Assembly: GCF_014650595.1 (NCBI RefSeq)
Contig: NZ_BMVG01000001.1
Location: 1,240,001-1,304,000 of the forward strand
Direction of reading: 5' to 3'
Length of the DNA: 64,000 nucleotides
DNA from: Streptomyces alanosinicus
Lineage (GTDB): Bacteria > Actinomycetota > Actinomycetes > Streptomycetales > Streptomycetaceae
In this document: positions 8,271 to 18,540 of the stretch, in pieces
Numbering within the stretch: the first letter of the stretch is position 1
How the letters are laid out: each line of letters opens with the position of its first letter
The notes under the pieces: generated by a model
Seen by the model: only the letters and a program-made list of their open reading frames with translations
What the model was told of the DNA's origin: nothing
The model's database searches: none
Program-made: the position numbers and the translations under genes

Positions 8271-9047
8271 TCAGCCGGTGGTGACCACCACCGTCTTGGC
8301 CGCCTTGTCGTGCAGGCCCTGTTTGTACGGCTTGTCGAAGTAGCTCCAGCCGCCGCAGATCAACGTCCAGATACAGGCGCAGCAGAAGGCGAACGGCACC
8401 CAGAGCACCAGGGAGCGGATCAGATTGGTCTGCACCGAGGGCGTGGCGCCGTTGTCGAGGTTCGCCACCCGCATGTTGAGCCACTTCTTGCCGAGGGTCT
8501 GGCCGTACTTGCTCATCATGAAGGTGTCGTACGCGATGTACAGCACGGCCGCGATGACGGACTGGCCCACGGACTTGCCGACCTCGACGTGATTGCCGTT
8601 GACGTTGTACTCGCGCACACCGAACGCCCAGGTGAGCAGCCAGACGACGATGCCGACGAGGATCATGTCGGCGATCCGCGCGAGCGTGCGCCGGCCGCTG
8701 TCGGCGAGCGGGGGCATACCGGCCAGCGGGTCGGCGGGGTAGCCGGGCCCGGCGCCGTAGGGGCCGCCGCCGTACGGCCCGCCGCCGTAGGGAGGAGGCT
8801 GGCCACCGCCGTAGGGGGGCGGTTGCTGTCCGCCGTAGGGGGGTGGCTGCTGTCCGCCCCACGGGGGTGGCTGCTGTCCGCCGGGGGGCGGTTGCGGACC
8901 TCCGCCGCCGGACGGTGGGGGCTGCTGGGCGCCGCCGTACGGGGTGTCGTACGGCGAGCCCGACCCCTGGTCCGACGGGGGCCGCTTCCTGAACGGATCG
9001 TCCTCGGGGGGCTGCTCTCCGGAGCCGGGGGGCGGTTCGCTGCTCAT
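8271..9047 (-). CDS. RDD family membrane protein with Pro/Gly/Gln-rich N-terminus
   Basis: 258 residues. Residues 1-115 are low complexity, built from repeats of the type GGQQPPPYGG, and are probably a disordered cytoplasmic tail. Residues about 118-258 form an RDD domain: the ADSGRRTLARIADMILVGI start, three hydrophobic segments, the TFMMSKYGQTLGKKWLNMRV motif typical of RDD proteins, and the closing QGLHDKAAKTVVV. RDD proteins are integral membrane proteins of unclear, possibly transport, function. It is followed upstream on the same strand by a second RDD gene with a differently built N-terminus. Confidence 0.88.
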   Translation of the reverse strand: MSSEPPPGSGEQPPEDDPFRKRPPSDQGSGSPYDTPYGGAQQPPPSGGGGPQPPPGGQQPPPWGGQQPPPYGGQQPPPYGGGQPPPYGGGPYGGGPYGAGPGYPADPLAGMPPLADSGRRTLARIADMILVGIVVWLLTWAFGVREYNVNGNHVEVGKSVGQSVIAAVLYIAYDTFMMSKYGQTLGKKWLNMRVANLDNGATPSVQTNLIRSLVLWVPFAFCCACIWTLICGGWSYFDKPYKQGLHDKAAKTVVVTTG

Positions 9048-9152
9048 GGCCCGAGTGGACCCCGAACGCCCCGGCGCCGCACCCGGCGGGCGGCCGTACG
9101 GGGTACGGGCCGCCCGTCGGCCCTCGCTCAGCCTGTGCTCGGCCGGAACGGC

Positions 9153-10673
9153 TCAGCCGGCGACGAAGGTGTGCGCCGCCTTGTCGTGCCAGCACTGGTG
9201 CCAGGGCCGGTCGAACACACACCACAGCACGCCCAGGATCCCGATGCCCAGCAGGCCGGGCACGCTGTAGACCAGCCAGCGGCGCAGTGCCGCGCCCAGG
9301 GAGGGGGGCTCGTGCCCCTCGATGTCCCGCACCTCCAGACCCAGCAGCTTCTTGCCGAGGGTGCGGCCCCACCTGGCGGTGGGCAGCGCCTCGTACACGG
9401 CGCCGACGAGCAGCAGGACGGCGAGCACGATGCCGAGGCTGGTGGCGGTCGTGCCGTCGAGCAGCCAGACGGTGACCTCGCGGCCGGACAGCCTGGCCGC
9501 GTCGATCTTCTGCTGGACGTGGTCGACGGCCCTGGTGCCGATCGGTACAGCGGCGGCGGCCGTCACCGCGCCCACGGCCAGCGTGTCGATCAGCCGGGCG
9601 GCGAACCGCCTGCCGAGTCCCGCGGGACGGGCGGCGGCCTGGCGGCGCGCGGCCGCCTGGAACGGGTCCTCCACCACCGGCTTCCACGGCGCCACGGGCT
9701 GCTCGTCGGCGCCGCCGGCCAGCTGATGCACCTGCTGCGCCCAGGACGCCTGACCGCCACCGGGGCCGCTGGTCACCGGGGCGCCCGGGGTGCCGCCCTG
9801 GGCCGGCACCGAGGGCGCCACGGCCGAGCGCGCGGCCTGGGCGGGCAGCGCCGCCTGGGGCATGTGCGGTGTCTGGGCGGCCGCGGCGCGCGCGGCGGCC
9901 GCCTTTCCGGCACCGAAACCGGGGCCCTGGGACTGCGGCGCGGGGATCGAGGGGGCCGCGGCGGGGGGCGGGACGGGCGCGCCGACGGGGCCCTGCGGTC
10001 CGAAGCCGCCGGACGCACCGGACGCACCCGAAGCACCGGGAACACCGCCCGCACCGGCCGCACCGTGCGGCCCGAAACCGGATGCCGCCCCGGATTCCGC
10101 ACCGGCGGGCTGCTGAGCGGCCGACGACGGTGTGCCGTAGCGCGGGTCCGGCGCGCCCGCGCCCGGCCGGCCCTGGCCCGGTACCGGACGGAAGGTCATC
10201 GTGCCCTCGTCCCTGACGGCGGCGGGCCCCGGGACCGGGCGGCGGAAGATGAACGTGCCGCTCGGGTCCGGTTCGCCGTCCTGCGCCGACGGCTCGGCCG
10301 CGGGGCCGGAGGGCCGGGCCCGGTCCTCCGCGGGCACTCTCGGGTCGACGCCCCAGCCGGTGGGTGCGCCGCCGTCCGCGGGGGCACCGAACCGTCCGGC
10401 GGGCCGGCCGGCGTCATCGCCGCGGTCCTGCCCGGCGGGCGTAGGCCCGGGGTCCTCGTCGAAGAAGTGCGGGCCCGTCTCCTCCACCGCGGGGGTCGCG
10501 GGGTGGACGCCGGGCGGCGGGGCGAGCGGTTCGCCGTCCTTCGGCGCCGGCCGGCTGGTGCCGGGCACCCAGGAGGCGCCGTTCCAGTACCGGACGTAGC
10601 CGGGGATGGACGGGTCCGGGTAGTAGCCCTCGCGGGGCCTGTCGTCACCAGGGGCCGGGGTTGGGGCGGTCAT
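9153..10673 (-). CDS. RDD family membrane protein with DUF2510 N-terminus
   Basis: 506 residues from ATG 10673. The first 40 residues hold a DUF2510-like short module (EGYYPDPSIPGYVRYWNGASW). A long Pro/Ala/Gly-rich linker of about 310 residues follows, and then an RDD domain from about residue 365: LGRRFAARLIDTLAVGAVTA, the TARWGRTLGKKLLGLEV motif, and a final HQCWHDKAAHTFVAG. The linker suggests a long cytoplasmic arm carrying the small aromatic module. The ATG is chosen because it immediately precedes the DUF2510 motif; an upstream in-frame start gives Arg/Cys-rich non-homologous residues. It is paired with the adjacent RDD gene 105 nt downstream. Confidence 0.88.
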   Translation of the reverse strand: MTAPTPAPGDDRPREGYYPDPSIPGYVRYWNGASWVPGTSRPAPKDGEPLAPPPGVHPATPAVEETGPHFFDEDPGPTPAGQDRGDDAGRPAGRFGAPADGGAPTGWGVDPRVPAEDRARPSGPAAEPSAQDGEPDPSGTFIFRRPVPGPAAVRDEGTMTFRPVPGQGRPGAGAPDPRYGTPSSAAQQPAGAESGAASGFGPHGAAGAGGVPGASGASGASGGFGPQGPVGAPVPPPAAAPSIPAPQSQGPGFGAGKAAAARAAAAQTPHMPQAALPAQAARSAVAPSVPAQGGTPGAPVTSGPGGGQASWAQQVHQLAGGADEQPVAPWKPVVEDPFQAAARRQAAARPAGLGRRFAARLIDTLAVGAVTAAAAVPIGTRAVDHVQQKIDAARLSGREVTVWLLDGTTATSLGIVLAVLLLVGAVYEALPTARWGRTLGKKLLGLEVRDIEGHEPPSLGAALRRWLVYSVPGLLGIGILGVLWCVFDRPWHQCWHDKAAHTFVAG

Positions 10674-10920
10674 GGTCCGTCGTCCCGTATCTGCTCGGGG
10701 GTGTGAATAGGGGTCTCCACATCTATCAGACCCGGGCCCCCCGCAGCGCCAGTCCCGCAGGACCCACTCCTTTCCGGGCAACGCCGTACCCGGCTCTCAC
10801 ACGCTCGCACAAAAAATTTCTCCGAACCCGCGTAATGGCCCGGCCCCTGCCCGCTCTCCCCTGGTGCGGGACCGCCCCGATCGGCCCCGACCAGCGCAGA
10901 CGAGGAAAGGAACGCAGGTC

Positions 10921-11334
10921 ATGCAGCACACAGTGGTGGAACGCGAGCTGGAACTGAGGCTCATCCTGTCGCCGGAACGCGGTATCGCGGTGCCGGCCCG
11001 GCTGAGCTACCGCTCCGACGATCCGTACGCCGTCCACATCACCTTCCACATCAACTCCGAGTCCCCGGTCAACTGGACGTTCGCCCGCGAACTGCTGGTG
11101 GAAGGGGTGTTCCGGCCGTGCGGGCACGGGGACGTGCGGGTGTGGCCGACGAAGGTGGACGGGCGCAGCGTCGTACTGATGGCGCTCAGCTCGCCGGACG
11201 GCGACGCGCTGCTGGAGGCGCCGGTCCCACAGGTGTCGGCCTGGCTGGAGCGGACCCTGCGGGCGGTACCGCCGGGAACGGAGGGCGGGCAGCTGGGCAT
11301 CGACGACGCCCTCGACCAGTTGCTGGCCCGGTGA
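10921..11334 (+). CDS. ssgG: SsgA-like sporulation/cell division protein (SsgG type)
   Basis: 137 residues. SsgA-like proteins are found in morphologically complex actinomycetes and help place septa and organise peptidoglycan during sporulation. The family core is complete: LRLILSPERGIAVPARLSYR, DPYAVHITFHINSESPVNWTFARELL and GVFRPCGHGDVRVWP, followed by a C-terminal helix AWLERTLRAVPPG. The start is ATG 10921, preceded by AGGAAAGGAA. The SsgG subtype is chosen because, from memory, S. coelicolor ssgG lies at this place between the RDD genes and the FAD oxidase; sequence alone shows only the SsgA-like family. Confidence 0.9.
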   Translation: MQHTVVERELELRLILSPERGIAVPARLSYRSDDPYAVHITFHINSESPVNWTFARELLVEGVFRPCGHGDVRVWPTKVDGRSVVLMALSSPDGDALLEAPVPQVSAWLERTLRAVPPGTEGGQLGIDDALDQLLAR

Positions 11335-11354
11335 GCGGGGGCGCGGACGCGGGC

Positions 11355-12782
11355 TCAGAGGACCTTGCCCGGGTTGAGGATGCCCAGGGGGTCGAAGGCC
11401 TGCTTCACGGCTCGCTGCATCTCGACCCCCACCGGGCCGATCTCCCGGGCCAGCCACTCCTTCTTCAGCACACCGACGCCGTGTTCACCGGTGATGGTGC
11501 CGCCCAGCTCCAGACCGAGGGCCATGATCTCGTCGAACGACTCCCGGGCCCGCCGCGACTCGTCGACGTCCTGGGCGTCGAAACAGACCGTGGGATGGGT
11601 GTTGCCGTCACCGGCGTGCGCGCAGACCCCGATGGTCAGGCCGTACGTGGCGGCGATCCGCTCGACGCCCGCCAGCATCTCGCCGAGCCGCGACCGGGGC
11701 ACGCACACGTCGTCGATCATCGTCGTGCCCTTGACCGCCTCCAGCGCGGTCAGCGAGAGCCGCCGGGCCTTGAGGAGGAGTTCGGACTCGGCGGCGTCCT
11801 CGGCCGGGACGACCTCGGTGGCGCCGGCGGCCTCGCACAGGGCTCCGACGGCGGCGAGGTCGGCGGCCGGAGCCACGGTGTCGAAGGCGGCCAGCAGCAG
11901 CGCCTCGGTGGTCTCCGGCAGGCCCATGTGGGCGAGGTCGTTGACCGCCTTGACGGTCGTACGGTCCATCAGTTCGAGGAGGGAGGGGACGTGACCGCCC
12001 TCCATGATCCGGCAGACGGCGTCGCAGGCGGCCGCCGCGGAGGGGAACTCGGCGGCCAGCACCAGCTGTTGCGGCGGCTTCGGCCGAAGCGCGAGCACGG
12101 CCCGTACGACGATGCCGAGCGAGCCTTCGGAACCGACGAAGAGGCGGGTGAGGTCGTAGCCCGCCACGCCCTTCGCGGTGCGGCGGCCCGTCGACATCAG
12201 ACGGCCGTCGGCGAGGACGACGTCCAGGCCGAGGACGTACTCGGCGGTCACGCCGTACTTGACGCAGCACAGACCGCCGGACGCCGTGCCGATGTTGCCG
12301 CCGATGGTGCACATCTCCCAGCTGGAGGGGTCCGGCGGGTAGTACAGGCCGTGTTCCCCGACCGCGTGGGAGAGGGTCGCGTTGATCACGCCCGGTTCGA
12401 CCATGGCGATCCGGTCGACGGGGCTGATCTCCAGGATCCGGTCCATCTTGGTCAGCGACAGCACGATGCAGCCGTCGGTGGCGTTGGCCCCGCCGGACAG
12501 GCCGGTGCGGGCGCCCTGCGGGACCACCGGGACGCGCAGCTCGGTGGCGACGCGCATGACGTGCTGGACCTGCTCGACGGTGCGCGGCAGGACGACGACG
12601 GCCGGGGCACCGGCCGGGCAGAAGCTCGCCATGTCGTTGGCGTAGGAGGCGGTGACGTCGGGGTCGGTCAGGACGGCCTCGGCGGGCAGACCGGCCAGGA
12701 GCCGGCCGCTGAGATCGCCGGCTGCCGCAGCGCCTTCATCGGCCGCAGCGCCATCTTCGACGGGTGCTTCGATACGGCTCAT
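11355..12782 (-). CDS. FAD-linked oxidase (glycolate oxidase GlcD / D-lactate dehydrogenase type)
   Basis: 475 residues from ATG 12782. An N-terminal FAD-binding PCMH domain shows VVPQGARTGLSGGANA (pyrophosphate loop), YPPDPSSWEMCTIGGNIGT, and RRTAKGVAGYDLTRLFVGSEGSLG. The C-terminal FAD-oxidase domain has GVCAHAGDGNTHPTVCFD and the histidine motif ITGEHGVGVLKKEW, which is expected to bind the 2-hydroxy acid. It ends with FDPLGILNPGKV. Such enzymes oxidise glycolate, D-lactate or related D-2-hydroxy acids and pass electrons on; the exact substrate is not readable. No GlcE/GlcF partners are adjacent. The start is uncertain: ATG 12827 is in frame, and neither candidate has a strong ribosome binding site. 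Confidence 0.88.
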   Translation of the reverse strand: MSRIEAPVEDGAAADEGAAAAGDLSGRLLAGLPAEAVLTDPDVTASYANDMASFCPAGAPAVVVLPRTVEQVQHVMRVATELRVPVVPQGARTGLSGGANATDGCIVLSLTKMDRILEISPVDRIAMVEPGVINATLSHAVGEHGLYYPPDPSSWEMCTIGGNIGTASGGLCCVKYGVTAEYVLGLDVVLADGRLMSTGRRTAKGVAGYDLTRLFVGSEGSLGIVVRAVLALRPKPPQQLVLAAEFPSAAAACDAVCRIMEGGHVPSLLELMDRTTVKAVNDLAHMGLPETTEALLLAAFDTVAPAADLAAVGALCEAAGATEVVPAEDAAESELLLKARRLSLTALEAVKGTTMIDDVCVPRSRLGEMLAGVERIAATYGLTIGVCAHAGDGNTHPTVCFDAQDVDESRRARESFDEIMALGLELGGTITGEHGVGVLKKEWLAREIGPVGVEMQRAVKQAFDPLGILNPGKVL

Positions 12783-12979
12783 GATCACAGCTTGGCACTC
12801 GCGGCCATCGGTGTGAACCCCGTCCATGACTGCCTTGGGCCGCCCGGATGGGCTCGTCGTGTTGACGCACAGTGTGCGCCCTGGACCACCGTGTGTGCCT
12901 ACCGGGTACGTCCCCACCTGCGGATCAACCCGTACTTCTCCCCGCTGGGAGCTTCGGCGGCGCAGGCCGCGCTGCGGGA

Positions 12980-13013
12980 ACTGGGCGACGTTTCCGGGGA
13001 ACCGCCGCCCAGT
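12980..13013 (-). terminator. Weak hairpin downstream of hppD
   Basis: ACTGGGCG (12980-12987) and CGCCCAGT (13006-13013) can form an 8-bp stem over an 18-nt loop, 53 nt past the hppD stop on the minus strand. There is no T tract, so this is only a candidate. Confidence 0.35.
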
Positions 13014-13065
13014 GAGACCCGGTAGGCCTCGTAGGACTCGTCGGCCCTGTAGGCCCCGTAGGCGC

Positions 13066-14332
<1,267 letters not shown>

Positions 14333-14827
14333 ATGGCGATCGATCATCTGGACGGGCGCATCATCGTGCTCCTGGCCCGGGAGCCACGCATCGGCGTGCT
14401 GGAGATGTCCCGGCGGCTGGGGGTCGCGCGGGGCACGGTGCAGGCCCGGCTGGACCGGCTTCAGTCGAATGGAGTCATCCGCGGATTCGGTCCGCAGGTG
14501 GACCCGGCGGCCCTCGGATATCCGGTGACGGCCTTCGCGACGCTGCAGATCCGGCAGGGCCAAGGGCCGGACGTCCGGGCGCACTTGGCGACCGTGCCGG
14601 AGGTGCTGGAGCTGCTGACCACCACCGGCAGCGGAGACATGCTGTGCCGGCTGGTGGCCCGCTCGAACGCCGATCTTCAACGGGTGATCGACCGGGTCGT
14701 CGGCTTTGATGGCATCGTCCGGGCCTCCACGACGATCGTCATGGAGAACCCCGTTCCGCTGCGGATCATCCCCCTGGTGGAACAGGCCGCCCGGGAGGCG
14801 AAAGGGACGCGGCCCGATCCGAGGTGA
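14333..14827 (+). CDS. Lrp/AsnC family transcriptional regulator
   Basis: 164 residues. Winged helix-turn-helix at residues 1-60: IDHLDGRIIVLLAREPRIGV, with recognition helix MSRRLGVARGTVQARLDRLQ. A RAM ligand-binding domain follows (about 65-145): FATLQIRQGQG, VLELLTTTGSGDMLCRLVARS and a final strand STTIVMENPVPLRIIPL. Lrp/AsnC proteins form octamers and sense amino acids. Being divergent from hppD, it most likely controls tyrosine degradation. Its start has CTGGGGGTGCC upstream. Its TGA is 6 nt before the first ABC transporter gene, so partial co-transcription with that operon is possible. Confidence 0.92.
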   Translation: MAIDHLDGRIIVLLAREPRIGVLEMSRRLGVARGTVQARLDRLQSNGVIRGFGPQVDPAALGYPVTAFATLQIRQGQGPDVRAHLATVPEVLELLTTTGSGDMLCRLVARSNADLQRVIDRVVGFDGIVRASTTIVMENPVPLRIIPLVEQAAREAKGTRPDPR

Positions 14828-14833
14828 GTGCAG

Positions 14834-15481
14834 GTGACGTTCTGGGAGTACCTCGGCTACCGCCACCAGCAGCTGCTCGCGGACGCCTACCAACACGCCA
14901 GCGCGGTCTTCCAGTGCATGGTCCTGGCGACGGCCATCGGGGTGCTGGTCGGGGTCGTCACCTACCGCTCCGACTGGGCGGGCAACCTCGCCACCACCGC
15001 CACCTCCACCATCCTCACCATCCCCTCCCTCGCCATGATCGGTCTGCTCATCCCGGTCGTCGGCCTGGGCGTGCCGCCCACGGTGATCGCGCTGACGCTG
15101 TACGGGCTGCTGCCGATCGTGCGGAACGCGATCGTGGGCCTGCGCGGGGTGGACCCGGCGCTGGTGGACGCGGCCCGGGGCATCGGCATGTCCGGTCCGA
15201 TGCGGCTGCTGCGGGTGGAGCTGCCGCTGGCCTGGCCGCCGATCCTGACCGGCATCCGGGTCTCCACACAGATGCTGATGGGCATCGCCGCGATCGCCGC
15301 CTACGCCTCCGGACCCGGCCTCGGCAACGAGATCTTCCGCGGACTCGCCTCCCTGGGCAGCAAGAACGCCCTCAACCAGGTGCTCGCGGGCACCCTCGGG
15401 ATCATCATCCTCGCCCTCCTGTTCGACGCGGCGTACGTCCTGATCGGCCGGCTGACCATTCCGAGGGGGATCCGTGTCTGA
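14834..15481 (+). CDS. Osmoprotectant ABC transporter permease (OpuCB/ProW type)
   Basis: 215 residues with five or six membrane helices. It contains the EAA-like cytoplasmic loop GVDPALVDAARGIGMSGPMRLLRVELPLAWPPILTG, characteristic of glycine betaine/choline/carnitine permeases (loop cited in parts: DAARGIGMS and VELPLAWP). Start: GTG 14834 is preferred because GAGG lies 9 nt upstream; GTG 14828 is in frame but only 3 nt from it. First gene of a four-gene operon, permease - ATPase - permease - binding protein, with overlapping junctions that imply translational coupling. The imported compound is probably a quaternary amine used for osmotic protection. Confidence 0.9.
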   Translation: MTFWEYLGYRHQQLLADAYQHASAVFQCMVLATAIGVLVGVVTYRSDWAGNLATTATSTILTIPSLAMIGLLIPVVGLGVPPTVIALTLYGLLPIVRNAIVGLRGVDPALVDAARGIGMSGPMRLLRVELPLAWPPILTGIRVSTQMLMGIAAIAAYASGPGLGNEIFRGLASLGSKNALNQVLAGTLGIIILALLFDAAYVLIGRLTIPRGIRV

Positions 15482-16733
15482 GACGTCCGCCCGCACGGGC
15501 GACACCGCCACCCATGGCGCCTCCATCGAGCTGGAGAACCTGACCAAGCGGTATCCGGGCGGTCAGCAGCCGGCCGTGGACAACGTGAGCATGGAGATCA
15601 AGGCGGGCGAGACGGTCATCTTCGTCGGCCCGTCCGGCTGCGGGAAGTCCACGACGCTCAAGATGATCAACCGGCTGATCGAGCCGACCGGCGGCCGTAT
15701 CCGCATCGACGGTGAGGACGTCACCGACATCGACCCGGTGAGGCTGCGCCGCAAGGTCGGCTACGCCATCCAGTCCTCGGGCCTGTTCCCGCACATGACG
15801 GTCGCGCAGAACATCGCGCTCGTACCGAAGATGACCGGCTGGCCGAAGAAGCGGATCCGGGACCGGGTGGAGGAGATGCTGGACCTCGTCGGGCTCGATC
15901 CGGGCGAGTTCCACGGCCGCTATCCGCGCCAGCTCTCCGGTGGCCAGCAGCAACGCGTGGGCGTGGCACGGGCGTTGGCGGCCGACCCGCCGGTGCTGCT
16001 GATGGACGAGCCGTTCGGCGCGGTCGACCCGATCACCCGCGACCACCTCCAGGACGAGCTGATCCGGCTCCAGCACGAGCTGCACAAGACGATCGTGTTC
16101 GTCACCCATGACTTCGACGAGGCGATCAAACTGGGCGACCGGATCGCCGTGCTGCGCGAACGCTCGCACATCGCCCAGTTCGACACCCCGGAGGCGATCC
16201 TCACCAACCCGGCCGACGACTTCGTCTCCGGTTTCGTCGGCGCGGGCGCGGCCCTGAAACGGCTGAACCTGACCCGGGTGCGGGACGTGGAGATGCAGGA
16301 CTACCCGACGGTGACCCTGGACACCCCGCTCCAGCAGATCTTCACCGCGATCCGCGGGAGCGGCACGAACGAGATCCTGCTCCTCGACAAGCGCCACCGT
16401 CCCTACAAGTGGCTGCGCCGCGGCGACCTGATGCGGGCCAAGGGCTCGCTGGCCCGCGCGGGCACGCTGGTGCACGACACGGTGACCCGGGACGCGACCC
16501 TCAGGGACGCGCTGGAGGCCGTGCTGACGGACAACGCGGGCCGGGTCGCGGTGACCGGGCGGCGCGGCGAGTACATCGGCGTCGTGGACATGGAGACCCT
16601 GATGAACTCCGTGCACGAGCTGCTGGAGGCCGACCGGCTGGAGGCGATGGAGGCCCAGCACGAACTGGAGGAGACCCGCGCCCAGCAGACCCATCAGGAG
16701 CAGGAGGGTCCCGGAGGGGTGACGAAGGCGTGA
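15474..16733 (+). CDS. Osmoprotectant ABC transporter ATP-binding protein with CBS domains (OpuCA type)
   Basis: 419 residues. The ATPase domain occupies about residues 20-255: Walker A GPSGCGKST, Q-loop QSSGLFPHMTV, signature LSGGQQQRVGVARAL, Walker B VLLMDEPFGAVDP and switch His in FVTHDFDEA. Residues about 270-385 look like a CBS pair (TLDTPLQQIFTAI, RVAVTGRRGEYIGVVDMETL), which in OpuA/OpuC senses ionic strength or nucleotides such as c-di-AMP. The tail is a Glu/Gln-rich helix. GTG start at 15474 overlaps the upstream permease by 8 nt, with GAGGGGGA as ribosome binding site. Powers import by the two adjacent permeases. Confidence 0.93.
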   Translation: MSETSARTGDTATHGASIELENLTKRYPGGQQPAVDNVSMEIKAGETVIFVGPSGCGKSTTLKMINRLIEPTGGRIRIDGEDVTDIDPVRLRRKVGYAIQSSGLFPHMTVAQNIALVPKMTGWPKKRIRDRVEEMLDLVGLDPGEFHGRYPRQLSGGQQQRVGVARALAADPPVLLMDEPFGAVDPITRDHLQDELIRLQHELHKTIVFVTHDFDEAIKLGDRIAVLRERSHIAQFDTPEAILTNPADDFVSGFVGAGAALKRLNLTRVRDVEMQDYPTVTLDTPLQQIFTAIRGSGTNEILLLDKRHRPYKWLRRGDLMRAKGSLARAGTLVHDTVTRDATLRDALEAVLTDNAGRVAVTGRRGEYIGVVDMETLMNSVHELLEADRLEAMEAQHELEETRAQQTHQEQEGPGGVTKA

Positions 16734-17584
16734 GCACCGACCAGCAGCCGCGGCCCGAGGGCGAGCACGAGGTCAAGGGGCTCGCCTTCCGTGACGAGGG
16801 CGAGGCGGAGCAGGAGGCCCCGCCCCCGGTCCAGCGCCCGCCCGCCCGGCGTCTGTCCTGGCCGCGGCTGACGGTCCTGCCCGCCTTCCTGGTGGTCCTG
16901 CTGCTCACGACCTGGCTGTGGTTCCGGCAGGCGCGGCTGGACACGATCTCGCGGAACGCGCTGTCCGGCGGCCAGGTCTCCAAGGCGCTGTGGCAGCACG
17001 TGGAACTGACGGTGATCTCCACGTTCTTCGTGCTGATCATCGCGATCCCGCTGGGCATCGTGCTCACCCGGCGGATCTTCCGCCGGGCCACCCCACTCGC
17101 GATGACCTTCGCCAACATGGGCCAGGCGACCCCGGCGATCGGTCTGCTGGCCCTGCTGGTCATCTGGCTCGGCACGGGCACGAAGGCCGCGCTGATCGGC
17201 ATCATCGTCTACGCGATCCTGCCGGTCCTCTCCAACACGATCGCCGGTCTGAACGCCAACGACCCGACGCTGCTGGAGGCGGCCCGTGGCATCGGCATGT
17301 CCCCGCTCGGCGTGCTGAGCAGGGTCGAGCTCCCGCTCGCCGTCCCGCTGATCCTCGCGGGCGTCCGTACGGCCCTGGTCCTCAACGTCGGTACGGCGAC
17401 GCTCGCGACCTTCGGCGGGGGCGGCGGCCTGGGTGTGCTGATCACCACCGGCATCACCACCCAGCGCATGCCGGTGCTGGTGCTGGGGTCGGTCCTCACC
17501 GTGGCGCTGGCCCTGCTGGTGGACTGGCTGGCCTCGCTGGCGGAGGTGCTGCTGCGTCCGCGCGGACTGGAGGCGGGCCGATGA
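16730..17584 (+). CDS. Second osmoprotectant ABC permease (OpuCD type)
   Basis: 284 residues from GTG 16730, which overlaps the ATPase stop as GTGA. The first 48 residues are a charged, Pro-rich cytoplasmic extension that is longer than in the other permease. The membrane domain then follows with five to six helices. The EAA-type loop reads DPTLLEAARGIGMSPLGVL and VELPLAVPLILAG. A Gly-rich stretch (FGGGGGLGVLI) precedes the last helices. It pairs with the first permease to make a heterodimeric channel. The four-base overlap on both sides indicates a tightly coupled operon. Confidence 0.92.
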   Translation: MSTDQQPRPEGEHEVKGLAFRDEGEAEQEAPPPVQRPPARRLSWPRLTVLPAFLVVLLLTTWLWFRQARLDTISRNALSGGQVSKALWQHVELTVISTFFVLIIAIPLGIVLTRRIFRRATPLAMTFANMGQATPAIGLLALLVIWLGTGTKAALIGIIVYAILPVLSNTIAGLNANDPTLLEAARGIGMSPLGVLSRVELPLAVPLILAGVRTALVLNVGTATLATFGGGGGLGVLITTGITTQRMPVLVLGSVLTVALALLVDWLASLAEVLLRPRGLEAGR

Positions 17585-18537
17585 GACGCGGTGTATGTCT
17601 GCTGGCGGCGGGGCTGCTGTCGGCGTCCGGCTGCGGTCTGACCAGCGGCTCCCCCATGGCCGACGACGTCCGGCCCGGCGTCGTCGGCGGCGGCGAGCCG
17701 CTCAAGGGGGCCCATCTCACCGTCACCTCCAAGGAGTTCACCGAGCAGCTGATCCTCGGCGCGATCATGGGGATCGCCTTTCAGGCGGCCGGCGCGGATG
17801 TTCTGGACCGCACCGGCATCCAGGGGTCGATCGGGGCGCGCGAGGCGGTCAGGAGCGGGGCCGCGGACGCCATGTACGAGTACACGGGCACCGCCTGGAT
17901 CACCTATCAGGGCAACAGCCACCCGATCCCCGACCCGGAGCAGCAGTGGCAGGCGGTGCGGGACGCCGACCGGAGGAACGGCCTGACCTGGCTGCCGCCC
18001 GCGCGGCTGAACAACACCTACGCCCTGGCGATGAACCAGGCCAACTTCCACAAGTACGGCACCCGGACGCTCTCGCAGGTGGCCGCGCTGGCCGCGAAGG
18101 ACCCGGGCGCCGTCACCGTGTGCGTGGAGAGCGAGTTCGCCAACCGGGCCGACGGGCTGCCCGGTCTGGAGAAGGCGTACGGGATGAGCGTGCCGGCGAA
18201 GAACGTCACCCAGATGGACACCGGGATCATCTACACCCAGGTGGACAAGGGGAAGTGCGCCTACGGGGAGGTGTTCACCACCGACGGGCGCATCAAGTCG
18301 ATGAACCTGGCCGTGATGGAGGACGACAGGAAGTTCTTCCCCAACTACAACGCGGCCCCCGTGATCAACACCAAGGTCCTGGAGAAATGGCCGGCCGTCG
18401 CGACCGTCATCGAGCCGGTCACGAAGAGGCTCGACAACACGGTAGCCCGGACGCTGAACGCCAAGGTGGACGTGGACGGCCAGGATCCGCACCAGGTGGC
18501 CCTGGACTGGATGAAGCAGCAGGGGTTCGTGAAGTAG
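17581..18537 (+). CDS. Osmoprotectant-binding lipoprotein (ProX/OpuCC type)
   Basis: 318 residues. The signal peptide MRRGVCLLAAGLLSASGCGL ends in a lipobox-like SASGC, so the protein is probably a lipoprotein. The mature part has the OpuAC/ProX fold: LTVTSKEFTEQLILGAI at the start, GAADAMYEYTGTAWITYQG, VCVESEFANRADGLPGLEKAYG and TDGRIKSMNLAVMEDD. These are the usual signatures of quaternary-amine-binding proteins. The start ATG 17581 overlaps the permease stop (ATGA). Last gene of the operon; it ends 3 nt before the convergent Lon-fold protease gene, with no room for a separate terminator. Confidence 0.92.
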   Translation: MRRGVCLLAAGLLSASGCGLTSGSPMADDVRPGVVGGGEPLKGAHLTVTSKEFTEQLILGAIMGIAFQAAGADVLDRTGIQGSIGAREAVRSGAADAMYEYTGTAWITYQGNSHPIPDPEQQWQAVRDADRRNGLTWLPPARLNNTYALAMNQANFHKYGTRTLSQVAALAAKDPGAVTVCVESEFANRADGLPGLEKAYGMSVPAKNVTQMDTGIIYTQVDKGKCAYGEVFTTDGRIKSMNLAVMEDDRKFFPNYNAAPVINTKVLEKWPAVATVIEPVTKRLDNTVARTLNAKVDVDGQDPHQVALDWMKQQGFVK

Positions 18538-18540
18538 GCC